Source: Nymphaea colorata (taxonomy: Eukaryota; Streptophyta; Magnoliopsida; Nymphaeales; Nymphaeaceae). Taken from it: DNA of 64,000 bases. A program made the position numbers and the translations under genes. Every line of letters begins with the position of its first letter. The stretch's first letter is position 1. The stretch is from assembly GCF_008831285.2 (NCBI RefSeq), contig NC_045145.1:4132723-4196722 (forward strand), in the 5' to 3' direction. Under the pieces are notes generated by a model. The model had not been told where the DNA came from and did no database searches. It saw only the letters and a list, made by a program, of their open reading frames with translations. This document shows, piece after piece, positions 35,711-48,261 of this stretch.

Positions 35711-35749
<39 letters not shown>
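35703..35749. repeat. (GT)n(GA)n microsatellite
   Basis: A GT run followed directly by a GA run, inside the hAT element. Confidence 0.9.
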
Positions 35750-35938
35750 ATTTGAGGATCAGTCTAGCAGGGGCTTCTCAAACATGGTATTTCATATTTG
35801 AGAAGCCTCCATCTCCAATAAGGATCCAAGGGAACCGAACATGTATAGATTTCAAAAGTATGGATTTAAGATCCTCAAAATGCCTCAAGTCCAAGGGTCT
35901 CAAAGGGGTTCCGACTTTATTGACAACATTTAAGATGC

Positions 35939-36020
35939 AAGCATTACGAATTTATGATGTAAGCATTACGAATTTATGATGTAAGCATTACGAATTTAAG
36001 ATGCAAGTATTACAAATTTA
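35939..36020. repeat. 23-bp tandem repeat in the hAT element
   Basis: AAGCATTACGAATTTATGATGT is repeated about three times with a diverged fourth unit (AAGTATTACAAATTTATG). Confidence 0.85.
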
Positions 36021-36108
36021 TGTATGGCATCCGTCCTAATTATATACAAATATCGGATGTTAAGTAGAATATAAATACAATTTAAAAAACTAGTGCCAAA
36101 TTAAGTGC

Positions 36109-36250
36109 GCATTAAAGAAGTAACTGTTATATATCTAGTATTATAAGTTTATAACTATACAAATATACAACATAAGTGGGCATTAAAGAAGTAACTGTTA
36201 TATGTCTAGTATTATAAGTTTATAACTGTACAAATATACAACATATATTG
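36109..36250. repeat. 71-bp tandem repeat in the hAT element
   Basis: Two units, 36109-36179 and 36180-36250, starting GCATTAAAGAAGTAACTG, nearly identical. Confidence 0.9.
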
Positions 36251-37497
36251 TCTATAACATATACAAGACTGATTAAAAAAACAAGTAATATGTACATAAC
36301 TTATAAGCGGCACACATATATATATAAGCATATGAGCATATGGCTTATGCAATATACAAAGTTATGAGCAGCATATAGTTTCTAGTATAAAACTGTAAAA
36401 GTCTGCACTTAAATACTAAAAACAGTATAACAGATGTAGCAAAATAGAAAACACTGAAAAAAAAAGCATCATTTCTACTAAGCAAGATGAAAAAAAGATA
36501 ACATGACTACTCCTTCTAGACAAACTTAATTAAGTTGACAGCTTTTCCCACAAATAGATTGAAGTAACAGTTAACTAAGAAATCTACTTTCTACCATAAT
36601 AAGCTACAATTTTGGTGATAACACCACATTCTTGAGAATTGGCTAAGGAAGCAAGATGAAGAAGATACATTGAGTAGAAAATGTGAGAAAGACATCCAAC
36701 CACATAACTATTTCAGAAAAAGCACAACTTCCAGTTATATGAAAAGAATATGCCCATATGATCAAGCAACTATCGAGTGGTCTTATACAGACACCAACGT
36801 TAATAGAACTAGGGCTTCACAGAATTGGGTCGACCAATATCTACCTGGACAGAATTAAGACAGAAATTCGTCAGATATTACAACACTATCGCTTCCCTTC
36901 CTTGAATTTCTTCTCCAGCCTCCTCAAAATTGGTAAAGCTGCAAATTATATCAGAAAACTAGTATAAAAATGGCATGTAATGATGTAAAACGTGAAGTCT
37001 ATGCCGTGCATCTACTCTCTTCAAAAATCAAAAGGTTGCGGTACAGAATGCACCCAAATTACCTCCGCCAAGTCTCTGTGCTGTGGTTGTGGGCCAGGGC
37101 AAGGAGAGAGGGAGCCAGCGGGCAGCGAAACTGTGATTGTGGTGTGGGCCAGGGCAGGGAAAGAGGAGCCAGCGAGATGTGTGATTGTGGGCCAGGGCAG
37201 CGAGAGAGAGGGTGTGAGAGAGAGTGCCTTGCTATCTGCTGCGGTTGTGGGCCAGAGAGGAGGGGACCATCCGAGCAAGCGGGAGAGAGAGGGGCGAAAG
37301 GATAGGGTAGGGTAGAGAGGGAGTGAGCGAGAGAGAAAGGGGCGAAAGACAGGAGGGAGCGAGCGGGTCGGGCCAAGACCATCCGCGGGTTGGGCCAGAG
37401 TAAAAGAAACTGATTTTTTAATGTAATTTTTTTTTTCTTGAAGCTCACCCGGGCCATGGCCCAGGCGGCCCCCCCTCCCTCCGCCTCTGGTTCTATT

Positions 37498-40400
37498 GCT
37501 GCTTCGAGATGTGGGTGGGAGATAAGATATTTGTCCACTGGAGTGCAATGTGTGTACTGTTTACAGTTCAATGGAGTAGTAGTACTCACAAGAATTGAAC
37601 TGGTGACGCGTTTGTTGTGCCGATTGGTTTGTCCAAAGATCAACTCATCAGCTGCAATTAGGTAAAAACATGTGTGCACGCATTGTTTTATTAGTTAGCT
37701 TTCGTTTTTAGTACACCATCAATGAAGGACAATGACGACGATGTTGATACTACATAACTAGAATAGTGCCACTTGTCAAATCACACAAAAAGAGGGACGA
37801 GGTCTTCTTTTTTTCTTTTACATATATATATAGGTAAAAAACATGTGTGCATGCCTTGTTTTATTAGTTCAGCTTTCCTTTTTTCGGAGCTCACTTGGTG
37901 TAATCTTTCACAGACAATGTGGCAAAAGGTAGTACACCATCAATGAAGGGCAATGATGACGGTGTTGATACTACACATCTAAAATGGTGGCACTTGTCAA
38001 ATCACACACAAAAAAGGACATAAAGTAAGAGTCAAGCTTTGTTTTTTAGAAGCCCACTTGGTGTAACCTTTCCAGGGTTAGAATACAAGAATGTGGCAAA
38101 AGGTTTTTTAGAAGCCCACTTGGTGTAACCTTTCCAGCGTTAGAATACAAGAATGTGTGGCAAAAGGTAGGTCAAACATTATTTTGATGCATGTATAACT
38201 GGCTTGCAGTACACCATAAATGAAGAACAATGATGAAAAAGGTTCTTTTTCTTTTATATATATACATATATATATATAGAAAAAATGAAAAGAAAAAGGT
38301 GATGAAAATTTTCATTATTTACTGTTCATTCTTACTTTTTTCTCTATGTTTTTCTCTCAATCATCTATTTGCATCAGATGGATGACTTTGTTAGAAGGCA
38401 TAACTGGAGTCACCATTTACTTACCTATATAAATGGCTTACTTACATATATAAATGGTTGGGTTTGCTCCAACACCAAAAAATGAGATTTCTAGTTAGCT
38501 ATCTATGTGTTTTGTCATGTCCACTTATAACCATGCAGATGTCAATATGTGAAAAGCTAGATAACAACCTCTTTCAAATGGTGGTTTGTGTTGAACTTTA
38601 CTTGATGGTTGTCTTATTTCCCATGCAAGTCCTGTAGTATCCAAGGACCCCAGGGGTAGAAAGAAGGAGAGCGGTTTTGGCCTCTCCTCCTATCGCTAAA
38701 TAGATGCCTACAACTCAAAAACTGGTTCAGTGTCTCTTAGGGCCTACACTATAAATATTAAAAGTTTATTTTAATTTCAAAAGCTTGTGATGTTCCTTAT
38801 GTACTTCGAGACTCCAAGAAAAGACTCTTATAGCCATTACCTTTTTAAGATATATCGAGCCATTTGATAATGACGCAATTGTGACCTCAATATCCGTCAT
38901 GTAGAACCTATATCTATTTAGGAGAGATTGCGTGTGCTATACGTTAATCATGTAAGCTTTGTGTAAAGTCACCAAGACAAAAAGAAAAGGTAGGGCTAAT
39001 TTTTAGGGCATTACAACTTTTCTGGTATCATAGAATCAAGCTATTTTTGAGTTTTGTTATTTTTTCATTTATTTTACTTTCTTAACTTTTAGGATTTTTT
39101 CTTCTCTAAAAAAATTGCCTTTTTTTTCAGAATTTCAATTTTACCAAAATACTTGATAAAACATCACTTAAAGCCACTAACAATATTTGTGGCTCTGATC
39201 ACTACCAAGTCTAAATGGCCATGAGATCTCAAATTCTGATCTAAACACCAAAGTCATAGACATTGGGGACAGACTGAACGTATGTTCCTTCAACTCTAAC
39301 CCTCGGAGGTCGTTTTGGCAGCATGAACAATTTGTTGACAGTCACAAGGTTTCCTTACTGCCAAATGGCTGCTAAGGGATAACAACAAACATCTATTTAT
39401 CAAGACAGGCACTAGTTGAAAGCATGCCTCTCGTCTCATAGTAAGCCATTCATCCACAAGAATGCCCAAGTTAGCCCAAATATGCAGTCCAATCTTCTCT
39501 CAAGGGTGATCTTTTACATCTAGTAACAAACAAACTCAAGCACCATTTCCAGAACTTGGTGACTTTAGTTTTCAGGTTACCTAAACCCATCTTCAACTTA
39601 CACCTATTTCTGAAGGTCCATAAGAACAACACCACAAGGTGAAAGAAGTGCACCAACACTTAGCGAGCCAACTTTTCTTAAACCTGCAAGCATGCCACAC
39701 AACTAATTCTTCATTAGAAACACCAAAATGAGGAATTCTTTCCTACAAACTCCAAAGGGATTGGCGCAACAAATGGGGTGGGGGCTATAGATGCCAAATT
39801 TCTATGTTGGAAGAGGGAGGGAGGGGGGGGGGGGAGCGGAAGTTTAAGCATAGGGCGGCAACCCCAAACACTGAAAGCAGACTTTATACCCTAAGGGGAC
39901 GAGGGGTTGGGTGGAGGCTTCAATATTTACCAGGTGGTGAGGAATTCTTTCTTCCAAATTTTGCCCACCAAAACTGTCTAAATTTTAATCACCATTCTGC
40001 ATCAAAAGTTAATATGACTTTACATTTCCTCATCCTTACAACACAAGAAGCTTCTGTTCACCAAAACAGTACCATGGACCTCCATTTGCCAAGCGTGGGA
40101 AGCCTGCCCCAAGCTGCCAATTGAATAAACCATTAAGACCTGGGGCGACACTCCTTTCTCCAAGCCCACTTCCACCAACTCATATCCTCCTAAGAGCCCC
40201 TCATCAAACCATTTCTTTATTTTTATGGTTAAAATGATTCTTCACGGGTCTAACATCTATGGGTCTGGTACAATGTATGCTTTCATGTTTTAATATGATA
40301 AATAATGTTAAATATTCACCAAACATATACCTCCAGAGTTTGCATTATGGCCATGGTACTGCCGCAAAACCAACGGTGACAACCTTGAATTTGATGACAA

Positions 40401-41920
40401 CCGATTATACGTGGGATAAGAACTATTCTGTTCCCATCGTTTGTATGCAATATGAAAGAAATCAAAATTTAAGTGTATTTTTATTATTTCATGAAAACTT
40501 GATCCTCATGGTTCATAATTTTGTTTTAAAGTAATTTTAGGGGCCTATAGTGAGGTGTAAAGGCAAGAAAAGATATTCCGGATCTTTCTCACACAAGTGA
40601 TACGTTTTTCTTAGACAATGTTCTAATTGAGCAGACAGTTACTGCCAAACTTGAAATCTGAACTTCAAAGATTCAAAAAACACTTTCTTTGGTTTATTTT
40701 ATTTTCAAGTTCAAACTTTTTTTTCCAAGGATAGTGTAGCTGGTTGGATAGATAGAGCGGTGAAAGGTCAGTTGTTAGTTCAATTTTCATAGGTGCTGCT
40801 TTATTGGACTGCAAATAGTTGGTGCACGATGTTTACTTAGTGGGTGTTCTGCTTCCTATCTAAATCTAGGAAAAAGGGGATGAACTTCGGCCTCTTTGGG
40901 GTGCCACCTCTATATCCAAAAAATGTGTGTAGTTTCATTAAACCATTTTTGGAACTTTTATGGTTAGATAAAGAACAATAAGAATGACAAACATTGGTTG
41001 ATAATTAATGTGTTAGTGAAGTTACGGCCTATGTGCAAAAGTGAATAAATGGAAGCATTATTTGAAAAAAATGTGTTTATTTCAATATAGGCTTTAAAAG
41101 ATAATTTGAGAGAGAGAGAAAGAGAGCTTCAACAATATATGAATAGGAAATAATTATGTGGACCATATATGAATAGGAGTAATTAAACAACTGTACTGAA
41201 CCAATAATCACACAATGCTATCTGAAAAATGAAAATTGAATGATTGATACAGAGAGAAAGTTACAAATGCCGGGAACACCTTTCTCAGTAAAGGAGGGAA
41301 GGACATTCTGGTAATTTATTAAAATATGTCCTCCATAATCTTTTTACGTTTTTTCATTTTCAATTTTGTCGTTACAAAAAGTTTTCTTTTTTAGAGTGAA
41401 TTAAGTTACGTTTTTTCATTTTCAATTTTGTCGTTACAAAAAGTTTTCTTTTTTAGAGTGAATTAAGGGTATTCTAATTATTAACCATACTAGTCCACGA
41501 AAAAACATGCATAGTATGGCGCATGTAACCAGCTTGATAGGATGTGATGTTACCCTCTTTTTACATCAAAAGGTCTCCACTTTTAGAAGACTGAACATAT
41601 GACAGGAGAGATCTTGGAGCCACTAGGCAGCATTAACAAATTTAAAAAGTGTTGTGTGAACATGGTTTATTTTTTATGGAAACACATGCAACAATAACAG
41701 CTTGTTGCTATTATCAAACAACAGCTTGTTACTATTATCAAACAGCTGTGCATTTTCATGTCCAGAACGGTGAACAGGATACCTTCAACTTGGTACTTTG
41801 CTGCACCCTATTGACCGATGAGCAAAAGGTATCTTTCTAGGGTTTAATGTGCAGTCCGTGGCCTACCAGCTATGACTTTATATGCTCTTTTAGGCTTCAT
41901 TCTTATATTTAGCGAGCAAA

Positions 41921-41966
<46 letters not shown>
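37498..41966. other. Copy A sequence upstream of the UGT pseudogene
   Basis: Colinear with 53903-58116 in copy B. No intact gene. The segment 39471-40130 (minus) contains a degraded LINE-like fragment (AAWGRLPTLGKW, LCGMLAGLRKVG). A small duplication lies at 37660-38000 (GTAAAAACATGTGTGCA...TTGATACTACA), and a 62-bp tandem repeat at 41346-41407 and 41408-41469 (ACGTTTTTTCATTTTC...) is absent from copy B. Confidence 0.6.
41920..41966 (+). repeat. (GA)n run abutting the UGT-A start codon
   Basis: A nearly pure GA run ends directly at the ATG at 41967. The equivalent leader in copy B (58043-58116) is a longer GA/GAAA mixture. Confidence 0.9.
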
Positions 41967-41969
<3 letters not shown>

Positions 41970-44555
41970 GCTATCCCCCATGCCCTCGTTGTCCCCTTTT
42001 GTGCCCAAGGCCATGTTGCACCCCTCATGGAGCTCTCACACCATCTAGCTGATCAAGATGTTCTCGTTACCTTTGTGTACACGGAAACTGTACACAAGTA
42101 TGTCATGGCGGCGCTGCCGGAAAACTTCCGTAGCAATTACAGTGGAAAATCCGGTTGGTGACCATCCCCGATGGCACAGTTAACGACGAGGAGCGCTTAA
42201 ACTTTTCAAAGCTGTTTCCCCTCCTGCTGTACAACACCCCTAGTTTCATACAGGAGCTCATACTGAGCACCAATGAGAAGGAGGAGCACAAGATTACGTT
42301 TGTAATCGTTGATGGGACGATGGGATTTCTCCTAGATGTTGCCAAGAAGCTCAACATCCCTAGAGCTGCCTTCTGGCCAGCCTCAGCTTGGAATTTGTTC
42401 ATGCTCTTCAAGATGCCAACGCTGATCGATGCCGAAGTCATAGATCTAATGGTAAGGCCCCTGTTCCAGATATGTATTCTAATGCACTTTTTCTCCTTGT
42501 TTGCATACTCTTGGCATTGAGGTGTAAGGGGTTAATTGCGTACGATGAGATATTTGTGCAAGTTCGTGAAGTGAATTTTGAAAAACCAACTTAATTTTTG
42601 GTAGACAACTTAAGGAATTAGTACTTTAGATAGTCAAATATTCAGTTCATAAAAAACGTCATTTTGCACATCTGTATAGTTTTGAGGTCGACTCTCTTGG
42701 TTGTTGAACAATTAAGTCTTTGTTCTTGAAATGTAATAGAGGAAAAGGCCAACACAAATGATGAGAATGTGTGTCTCATAGGGCATAGAGCCCAAACCTA
42801 ACACAAATCGCTTGTATGATGTGAGTCGAGCCATCTGATCAATCTGCTGTCTGGGTATGACTCTTCAAATGTACAATTGTGATGGTGCCTTCCTTATTGG
42901 ACGATCTAGGCCACACCTTCAGTTTTCAAGAACACACTCTTAACAATTTATAATATCAGTGTCCTACCAGATATAATTATTTAAATGTAATCCACACCAA
43001 TTCTTAATCGAATATTAAAAAATTTTTCATATCTGATTTTTTCAAAATAGATTGATCAGGTATCTGATCCAATTATTGATATCCCTGTAGTCTCGTAGTT
43101 AGAAAAACCTTGTGAATATTTGAGATCTTCCCATAGTGTATCTTTTTGTCAGAATATGTCCAAGATGACCAGGATTTCATATTTTCGTGATTTTTGTATC
43201 AAAAACTCAAGCAATCGGAAATGGGGAGTTTTACAACTATAGTTTTGTTCACATAAGTAATTTACAGTTTTAAAGATTAATATTCAACTTTGTAAACGAT
43301 ATCTAGAATCATATGCATGCAACAATGTTTGTGTTTGTGTAGAACGTGATTTTCTGTTTCCAGTAAATTAAAACTTCAGAAAATCATGTAAATGCTGAGA
43401 AACGGGATCCACTTTTTTAGCGGTTCTGAACAAATGAAAATAAAGGCCATATTAAGAAAATGGGAAACAGTGAATAAGAATATTAGGACCAAATCATGTT
43501 ACATTTAAATAAATTGAATGACAGCCTTAGCACTGAGGAACAGTTGGCCCATGACACTACCTACTGTTTTTTTTGGGGAAATAAATTAAATTATATTTTG
43601 CTTTAATCTTGAAATGAAATGAATTTCACCTATTACTAAAAGCAACAATATTTTCGCTGGCATGGGAATAGGGTTTCCAAAAGATAGCAAATTATTCCAA
43701 CTTTCTGAAGGGTTACCAGCCTTCAACCCAGCGCATCTGTTCTGGGTGCCCTTTAGAGACACCAAGGAACAGGAGAATTTCTTCAAGCACCTACAGAAGT
43801 GCATCGAGCCCATGAAAGGGATAGATCACATCCTCTGCAACTCATTTTCAGAGCTTGAATCGCCATTTCTCAAGCTCATCAACAATGCACTCCCAATCGG
43901 TCCTCTTCTCTCAACCGGCAATTCCGGGCGCCAGCCATCTTCGTTCTGGGCTGAAGACTTTAGCTGCATCAACTGGCTCGATCGACAACCGGCTTGCTCC
44001 GTCATCTATGTCTCACTGGGAAGCACCACGATACTCAGCAAGCACCAACTGGGCGAGCTTGCACTTGGGCTCGAGCTCACTGGACGACCATTCCTCTGGG
44101 TCTCTAGACCTACCATTATGGAGAATAATGCAGCTGTATATCCGGAAGGATTCATGGATCGAGTCGCAAGGCGCGCACTCGTTGTGGAATGGGCTCCACA
44201 AAAGGAAGTACTCTCCCATCCGTCGGTCGCATGTTTCCTGACTCACTGCGGCTGGAACTCAACCATGGAAGCGCTGTTCAATGGGGTTGGGTTGGCCTTA
44301 CTTGCTGATCAGTTTCTAACCAGACCTGCATAGTTGATCTGTGGAAGTGGCTTGAAGTTAGTGAACGATGAGGACGGTGTTGTTGGTAAAGAAGAAATCA
44401 AAAAGAAAATAGAGGATTTGATGAATGATGAAGGAATCAGGGAGAGAGTTGGTGACATGAAAGAGAAGGGAAAGAGGGCGGTGATGGAGGGTGGTGCTTC
44501 CTTTGATAATCTCAAAGGATTTGTGCACATCATAAAGAGGGAGGCAGGAAATTAA
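41967..44555 (+). pseudogene. UGT83A-like UDP-glycosyltransferase pseudogene (copy A)
   Basis: Two exons, 41967-42451 and 43672-44555, separated by a 1.2-kb intron with a GT donor and AG acceptor at the same places as in copy B. The start MAIPHALVVPFCAQGHVAP keeps the catalytic-His motif. Compared with copy B there is a 1-base deletion near 42145, a 1-base deletion just before the donor near 42449, an 8-base plus a 1-base deletion near 44288-44301 that removes PMLGWPYF-region residues from the PSPG box, a further 1-base deletion near 44319 that leads to a stop (TRPA), and a 2-base deletion near 44346. Part of exon 2 remains identical to copy B. An AATAAA follows at 44603-44608. It cannot encode a full enzyme. 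Confidence 0.92.
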
Positions 44556-44627
44556 AACTGTTCAAGTTAAACTATCGAGCCTTTAATTTGGTTCAACCAA
44601 TGAATAAATGTCACTTTCAAGGTTAGA

Positions 44628-44792
44628 GGGTGTTTGGCAACTGTAATAAATTGTCACTGTATCGTGAAACTGCCTCAAAAATTGTCTACATAAATTATTT
44701 ATCCGGGTACCATCGTGTTTAATGAATATATCATAAATTTCGTATCAAAATCACTGAATAGTAACAATCTCTCTTACAAGTGCCGAACAGTC
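44628..44792. mobile_element. MITE-like element, GTGTTTGGCA family (copy A)
   Basis: The left end GGGTGTTTGGCAACTG and right end GTGCCGAACAGTC are imperfect inverted repeats. The interior has GTCACTGTATCGTGAAACTG, a diverged form of the core seen at 2568-2732. It is also present in copy B (61448-61623), so it predates the duplication. Confidence 0.5.
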
Positions 44793-44992
44793 TTAATATG
44801 CTACGCAAATTGTAGTCAAACAAAAGCGAACCATTGACAAAAATATAAAAAATGAAGCAAGCAAAAAAATGCAGGATATAGTTGAGAATGAGAATTGCAA
44901 GAGAGAAAATCTGAAGCAACAAGAGAAGCCATCGGCAGTTGAGTTGCGGAAAGTGGAAGCCGTCGATCGGCGAAACCGAACACTCTTGTCGA

Positions 44993-45560
44993 CAGTGGCG
45001 GAGCCAGAAAAGTTTTGTCGGGGGTGCACCCATTCATAGATTTTCACATACTAAGGGGCACTCACATATAGAACAAAGCAAATATTTAAAGATATTAATG
45101 TAAAAATAAACAAACATTGAGGGATGTTTGGTGAAGCTTTGATCTCCTCATTCCTCAAGTGCGATTAGATCGCCAAACAAAAATCCTTCATAAATTAGAC
45201 AAATTTGAAAACTGAAATTCATTATCCTATACGTTAAGTGCTACTGCTATCAGATTCACCGCTTCTTCTTAATTTTCCACTAATAGTTAAGAAAAGAAAC
45301 AAAAAAGCAGGAGTCAGGAGCAGCAGAGGAGACGGAAGCGATTAAATGCCAGACCCTCGGACATTTACCCCGCGGCCTGCCGCCAGTGATTTCGGTGTTG
45401 GCTTAGAATTCTCGTAAATCCCTGAACGAGATGCTTGCAGTAACCTCGCTTGGAGGCTGGAGCATAACAGAAAGAGGGCTGGAGGCAGAGGAAAACGGTG
45501 GGGCGCGATCCAATCCTGGCATGGGCAACTGCCAAAACATGCCTTGAAGCTCCGCTACTG
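44993..45560. mobile_element. Non-autonomous hAT element, 568 bp, with perfect 8-bp TSD
   Basis: The element begins CAGTGGCGGAGCCAG and ends GAAGCTCCGCTACTG, i.e. CAGTAGCGGAGCTTC in reverse complement. CTTGTCGA flanks it on both sides (44985-44992 and 45561-45568). Copy B has a single CTTGTCGA at 61852-61859 with no insertion, which confirms both borders. The short minus-strand open frames inside are not recognisable proteins. Its ends resemble those of the 5.16-kb hAT element at 32329-37489. Confidence 0.93.
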
Positions 45561-45756
45561 CTTGTCGATGGTGAAAGCTGTTGGCAAAGCCCAATATACC
45601 TAATTAGGTATATTTATTTTAAAGTTAATGAGAAATGATCTTTTAAAGCTCAAACAAAGTCTAGAGCATAACTACAAATATCGTTTTCGGGTTTTTATTG
45701 GTGAGGTTTTCTCGTACGGTCATCGGCAAAAGTTGTTGTTTTTGAAAACTCTGAGA

Positions 45757-46871
45757 GTTTTTTAAAAAAATAACAAAATCAAACTATTAGGTAAAAATAA
45801 AAACGGAAAAACTAATAAGTATTGTATTGCATTTAAGAGGTTAAGTGAAATGCCTCAAACAAGAGGAAATAAAACAATGAAACACAAGTTGCAAAAAATA
45901 AAAACAGAAAATGAAATAAAAAATAAATGAAAAATCATGAAAAAAATGTGATAAATTCACTTTTAACCTTTTTCAATATATCGCAATAGTTTCCCGTTTT
46001 TATCGTTTTATTTGATTTCTAGTTAATATCGTGATATTCGTGGCTATGGAACTTTAGAGAAAACAAACTCATGCTAGTTGTGGTTAAGTCTCGATAGGAA
46101 GTAGGCCTTTTGCCGATTATCCTGCTACCTTTTAATGCATCAAAACAATGGGCTATAGCTAAATATTGTCGATGAAGCACGATACTATTGAATACGTTAA
46201 GGCCTTCATCAATAAATTGGTGATATAACATCTATGAAGCATGCATGTAAACACTACATAAGTTGGTTCCCTTATCTATATAAGCGATGATATGTCCTTA
46301 TGTTGCAATTATTCGTTTGAAACAAAGATGAAAATAAGAAATATCTGCCTGAACCTGTGGCAGTAGGGAGTGTTTGACGTATATTCTTGAGTTTCAACTT
46401 AGATATGTTATATCCATAGTCACAGAAAACACGTTCATTTGGAAAAAATGCGATAAATTAATTAGCCATTTAAAACTTGAAAATTGCATGTTTCTGAAAA
46501 AAACTTTAAAAAGACAAAAAAGCGTTTTAAACATGTTTTTAAGGCATTTTTTCACGTTTTTTGAGTCTTTTTATTCTTTTTTGAGTTTTTTTTAATGTCA
46601 AACAGCTTTTTCATTTTTTATTTTTTATTTATTGCAAATCTACTTATCTTTTGATGTTTGTGTTATTAGTTTCTCACTTATTTTATTTTCCCTCTATTTT
46701 TAGGTTTTTAAATTTTAGAAAGTTTACTATATTTTCTGTTTTTTTTCTTATTTTTTTCCAGCTCGCCACATTATACCAGAGAAAAACCTGACCGTTTAAA
46801 ACTCCAAGATATTGTTTGTGACTATGGTTGTATCCTAAAAACTTCTTGCTTGAAGATCACCTAAGATTCTT
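45757..46871. other. About 1.1 kb present only in copy A
   Basis: Copy A and copy B are colinear on both sides (GGTTTTTATTGGTGAGG before, TTCCCATAAC.ATTGGCC after), but this AT-rich stretch has no match in copy B. I see no clean terminal repeats, target duplication or coding potential. It may be an insertion in A or a deletion in B. Confidence 0.6.
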
Positions 46872-48101
46872 TGCAACCAATAATTCCCAATTTCCCATAA
46901 CAATTGGCCTCCTTTTAACATTCAACTGATTTCCAATAGGAGAAAGTGGCTGAAATGGTTCTATTCAAGATAGGACGAGGGGGAGAGTTTTGGATGTCTC
47001 TCATTCGATCTTTTTTCTGTTTGTTATAGTTTACCTTCATCAGAAGTTGCCGAAGTTCTGTTGATTCAGTAATTCTCTAGTTTGTTCATTTGTAATTGTT
47101 TTATTCCTTGCAAATTTCTAAAAGTCAGGCGCATACCTGCTAGTTTCAGAAAAGAAATAATTCTTATAATGAAGCAAAGAGAAGTTATAAAAAGGAAATA
47201 TCGATAATCAAGGAGAATAAAGAAAGAAATGTTGTGATCTCTTGTTTGCTTTTTAATTCACTGGAGCAGGTAATATATTATGGCCCCTAACAAGGGACCA
47301 TGTGTTCGGGGCTGGAAATAACCAAAATACCCATGTTGGTTTAAATGGAAGTGATCCTCTGGTAAAATGTTAGAACTGTCTTCCCTTGTTAGCGACATAA
47401 CATAGAAAGCACTCTATAATAAAAGCAAAATTCAACAAGGATAAGGAAAAGATGGATCAAGAATACACATTGAATATCATAACAGATACATGATAAATCC
47501 ACAAAAAACCGGCAGAAAAAGACAATTTTAAGTAATGAGCCACAAGATCCTTGCAAAAAATAGTAATCAATTATTTTTGTAGGTTATAGATAATCGCAAA
47601 CAATAAGATATTCTCCCCCATGTTTCAGACCTTCATTGCACACTGGCATTCATAATTTTCCATCTAAGCAAATCAGATCCATCCTTTATCCCTTGAGATC
47701 AACAAAAAATGATCAACAACTTCTGCGACAAAATGTCTGAGAACAAGATCCGCCCGAACAATTCAAACATCTTTGAACTGCATAGGTTATTACCATCCTT
47801 CCAAAAGTTTTTAAAACTTGTTTTGATTTTTTTTGTCCCTACAAAAGTTTTTTTTTTCTTAACCAAAGGCATTTTGGTTACTAAGCATACTGGCACACAA
47901 AAAAATTTGTGCACACCCTTGTGCAAAACAGTGCGCAATGACCAAAATTCTTGATTGTAAAAAAGTGAAAAAGTCTTAAACGGCCATTACTTTATAAAAA
48001 ATTTCAAAACTGCCCCCACCCCCTTTGGTGCAAACTTGTTGCTTGCACAGAATTGTGCACACAACTCAATCTCCACAAGGCTCCTACTCTGCCACCGGAG
48101 G

Positions 48102-48104
<3 letters not shown>

Positions 48105-48165
<61 letters not shown>
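48105..48165. repeat. (TA)n microsatellite
   Basis: About 30 TA dinucleotides; overlapping open frames are artefacts. Confidence 0.95.
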
Positions 48166-48168
<3 letters not shown>

Positions 48169-48261
48169 ATGCACCAGCTTCGCATGCAACTTCTTATATT
48201 GCTTGAAAAGTGCAATAGTTTGAAAAGTACCCCTACCTAACACGAGATACGTTGTGCCATT

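Larger units (their letters stand above)
32329..37489 (-). mobile_element. hAT DNA transposon (5.16 kb), formerly autonomous
   Basis: The element starts CAGGGGCGAAGCCAGG and ends, read in reverse complement, CAGAGGCGGAGGGAGG: imperfect terminal inverted repeats of the CAGRGGCGGAGCC type. It is flanked by an 8-bp duplication, as in hAT elements, and encodes a hAT transposase on the minus strand (32908-35371). Copy B lacks it exactly at these borders, which fixes both ends. The 35400-37489 part is an upstream non-coding region with several short tandem repeats and, near the right end, GTGGGCCAGGGCA repeats. Confidence 0.92.
29915..47807. repeat. Segmental duplication, copy A
   Basis: Direct (same-strand) copy of a segment that recurs at 51765-63027. 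Homology begins at GGTAGCTAATAGCTACTC and ends at about TTATTACCATCCTTCCAAA. It is colinear throughout, including UTR-like, intronic and intergenic sequence. Copy A is 17.9 kb rather than 11.3 kb because of A-only insertions: the hAT element at 32329-37489, the 568-bp element at 44993-45560 and about 1.1 kb at 45757-46871. Copy A also has a 336-bp internal tandem duplication. It carries the broken UGT. Confidence 0.93.

Noticed and set aside
36970..37679. Overlapping open frames on both strands near the right end of the hAT element
   Set aside because: They arise from GC-rich GTGGGCCAGGGCA repeats and GAGAGA runs; frames are open on both strands and cross the element border.
43855..44241. 128-codon open frame overlapping UGT-A exon 2, repeated at 60662-61048 in copy B
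   Set aside because: It is an alternative frame of the UGT exon; its openness in both copies follows from the near identity of that exon tract and it has no family resemblance.
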